Positions 44,834-45,935 of a DNA stretch of 45,935 nt are shown here, in pieces (the first letter of the stretch is position 1; every line of letters starts with the position of its first letter). The notes under the pieces are model-generated. The model made no database searches, had not been told where the DNA came from, and saw only the letters and a list, made by a program, of their open reading frames with translations. Source of the stretch: an uncultured Clostridia bacterium. Lineage in GTDB: Bacteria > Bacillota > Clostridia > Christensenellales > CAG-314. The translations under genes and the position numbers were made by a program. The DNA is taken from contig CANRHP010000007.1 of the NCBI GenBank assembly GCA_947630455.1, positions 1 to 45,935 of the forward strand, read 5' to 3'.

Positions 44834-45745
44834 TCAATTTAGAAGCTGCCCTACCCTATTCATCATTTCCATCTTGTGCTCCATAAGTGAATGAGCGTAT
44901 CTCTGCAATGTGACAGTAGGATTTCGATGTCCTAAAATTTCCGAAAGCGTTTTTATATCCATTCCGATTTCTAAAGCGCGGGTGGCAAACGTATGCCTCA
45001 GGGCATGAAAGCCTTTACGCTCAATATCAAGCTTTTTAAGTAAATGCTCAAAAGACCTTTGGTATGAACGGATCTGCGCTCCATATTCGCTTTTTGCCGC
45101 AACGACAAATCGAGCGCCCGTCTGCCTGCGTACCAGTTTCAAATACCCTATAATCTGTTTAGGCAAAGGTATCACCCTTTCAGAACTTTGCGTTTTTGTG
45201 GTGTCCAACACCTTTATGTAATGCCCGTTTTCCCAACTGTCGCAACAGGATTTCGAGATAGTAGCCGTGCCTTTTTGAAAATCTATATCCTCCCAAGTGA
45301 GCGCGAGCAGCTCACCAATGCGAAGCCCGGTATATAAGGACAGCAATATACCTATGAGGTACGGTGTGTTATTTGCCAATATATACCCTTCTATTTTTTT
45401 CTGTTCGGTCTTGTCAAAACACATAATTCTTTTTTCCCGTGCTTTCGGGCGAACGACGGCATCTGAATACTGCTTGCGTGCGATTCCAAGAGAGACTGCT
45501 TTTTTCAGCGATGATTTTAAAAGAAACAAAATTCCGTTTATTGTGCTCGCCGCCAATTTTTTCTCCATAAGTGCCGCCGAAAATCTTTGTAATCGCACAG
45601 CCGAAAGCTGGTCCGACTCATATTCGCCCAGTACAGGGATAATGTATCTTTCCGTTTGCAGACGATATTTCTTGTAGGTTCTTTCTTTTGTCGAAACCTT
45701 AACATACAACTCCAACCACTCATTCAACCATTCTTTATACAACAT
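44834..45745 (-). CDS. tyrosine recombinase/integrase
   Basis: The 303-residue integrase has an N-terminal core-binding domain (about 1-100) and a catalytic domain with all active residues: R142 in TGLRIGE, K184 in TKTQ, H247 and R250 in HALRH, H273 in LGHRN and Y283. This is the type used by integrative elements. No excisionase, relaxase or phage gene lies next to it in the window, so it is either the edge of an element extending to the right or an orphan. GGAGG precedes the ATG. Confidence 0.9.
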   Translation of the reverse strand: MLYKEWLNEWLELYVKVSTKERTYKKYRLQTERYIIPVLGEYESDQLSAVRLQRFSAALMEKKLAASTINGILFLLKSSLKKAVSLGIARKQYSDAVVRPKAREKRIMCFDKTEQKKIEGYILANNTPYLIGILLSLYTGLRIGELLALTWEDIDFQKGTATISKSCCDSWENGHYIKVLDTTKTQSSERVIPLPKQIIGYLKLVRRQTGARFVVAAKSEYGAQIRSYQRSFEHLLKKLDIERKGFHALRHTFATRALEIGMDIKTLSEILGHRNPTVTLQRYAHSLMEHKMEMMNRVGQLLN

Positions 45746-45887
45746 TTTGTAACCTCCTGATTTAAGTTAAATTATACGCTGCTTTGACAAACGATGTATC
45801 TGATCCGATGTTCGTTACAAAAAAAATCAGAAAATACATCCCCACTTAATATTCCGAACTTCCTATTTGCTCCATAGGGATAGGACA

Positions 45888-45924
45888 AAAAGAAAAACGA
45901 CGTAACCGTTTCAGTTACGCCGTT
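45888..45924 (-). terminator. intrinsic terminator at the right edge
   Basis: On the minus strand AACGGCGTAAC pairs with GTTACGTCGTT (one G-U) around a 7-base loop and is followed by TTTCTTTTTG. It would end a minus-strand gene lying beyond the window. Between it and the integrase ATG (45746-45887) there is a TATAAT without a good -35, a likely weak integrase promoter. Confidence 0.75.
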
Positions 45925-45935
45925 CGGCTATGTTT

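Noticed and set aside
44779-44886. Plus-strand frame starting MCKKGTENCCFC
   Set aside because: Only 35 codons, with GAAAGGA too far from the ATG, and its end lies within the integrase gene on the other strand.
45750-45880. Attachment site next to the integrase
   Set aside because: Short inverted and direct elements (AACGA/TCGTT, ACATCG twice) are present, but no matching copy at a second position was found in the window.

Overview
The window looks like chromosomal DNA of a low-to-moderate GC, endospore-forming member of the Clostridia, probably from an uncultured Christensenellales-like lineage (the lineage is inference). The evidence is a Spo0A homologue, a YtxC-like sporulation protein next to thrS, a complete dcw (division and cell wall) cluster with a meso-DAP-type MurE, T-box, M-box and L20-type leaders, and many near-perfect sigma-A promoters (TTGACA-17-TATAAT type). 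Almost everything is on the minus strand. Only mgtE with its leader, one small Cys-rich reading frame and one relic are on the plus strand.

Layout from left to right. Position 1-48 is the 5' part of a tRNA-Gly(TCC) cut by the window edge. Positions 139-8567 form one operon transcribed leftward: a divergent SecD-like protein, recJ, the bifunctional (p)ppGpp enzyme Rel, the radical-SAM HemZ and a DUF3810 zinc peptidase. Positions 8768-14050 hold a TIGR04086 membrane protein, yajC, and the tRNA-modification and Holliday-junction block tgt-queA-ruvB-ruvA-ruvC. Positions 14160-16789 hold yebC, a SpoU-type rRNA methylase and rplT-rpmI-infC behind an L20-type attenuated leader; infC appears to start with ATA. 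A decayed ABC-ATPase fragment sits just upstream of the infC promoter. Then come T-box-thrS, a ytxC-like gene, an AlkD-like gene and acpP.

At 21.6 kb two sigma-A promoters lie back to back. One drives acpP and the other a putative leaderless Cys-rich small protein. A glycolipid-type glycosyltransferase and a UPF0104 membrane protein follow. The dcw cluster occupies 24.8-38.1 kb (reading direction mraZ-rsmH-ftsL-pbp-murE-mraY-murD-ftsW-murA, then ftsQ-ftsA-ftsZ from a second promoter). murF, murG, murB and murC are absent. Position 38.4-42.2 kb holds a phosphoesterase, a zinc-ribbon protein, a putative mother-cell-expressed surface protein, a TetR regulator, Spo0A and a small membrane protein. 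An M-box riboswitch and mgtE follow, then an LysR relic in a decayed stretch and an orphan tyrosine integrase.

Most of the window is core genome. The points most worth a second look are: a Spo0A whose receiver has lost the phospho-acceptor Asp (Glu instead) and the acidic pocket while its DNA-binding domain is intact; a SecD-like protein without SecF and without the usual acidic motif; hairpins that bury the Shine-Dalgarno sequence in front of recJ and the TIGR04086 gene; two apparently leaderless genes; and a perfect AC-17-CATAnnnTA mother-cell-type promoter in front of an uncharacterised protein. I did not find a clear new multi-gene defence or metabolic system.
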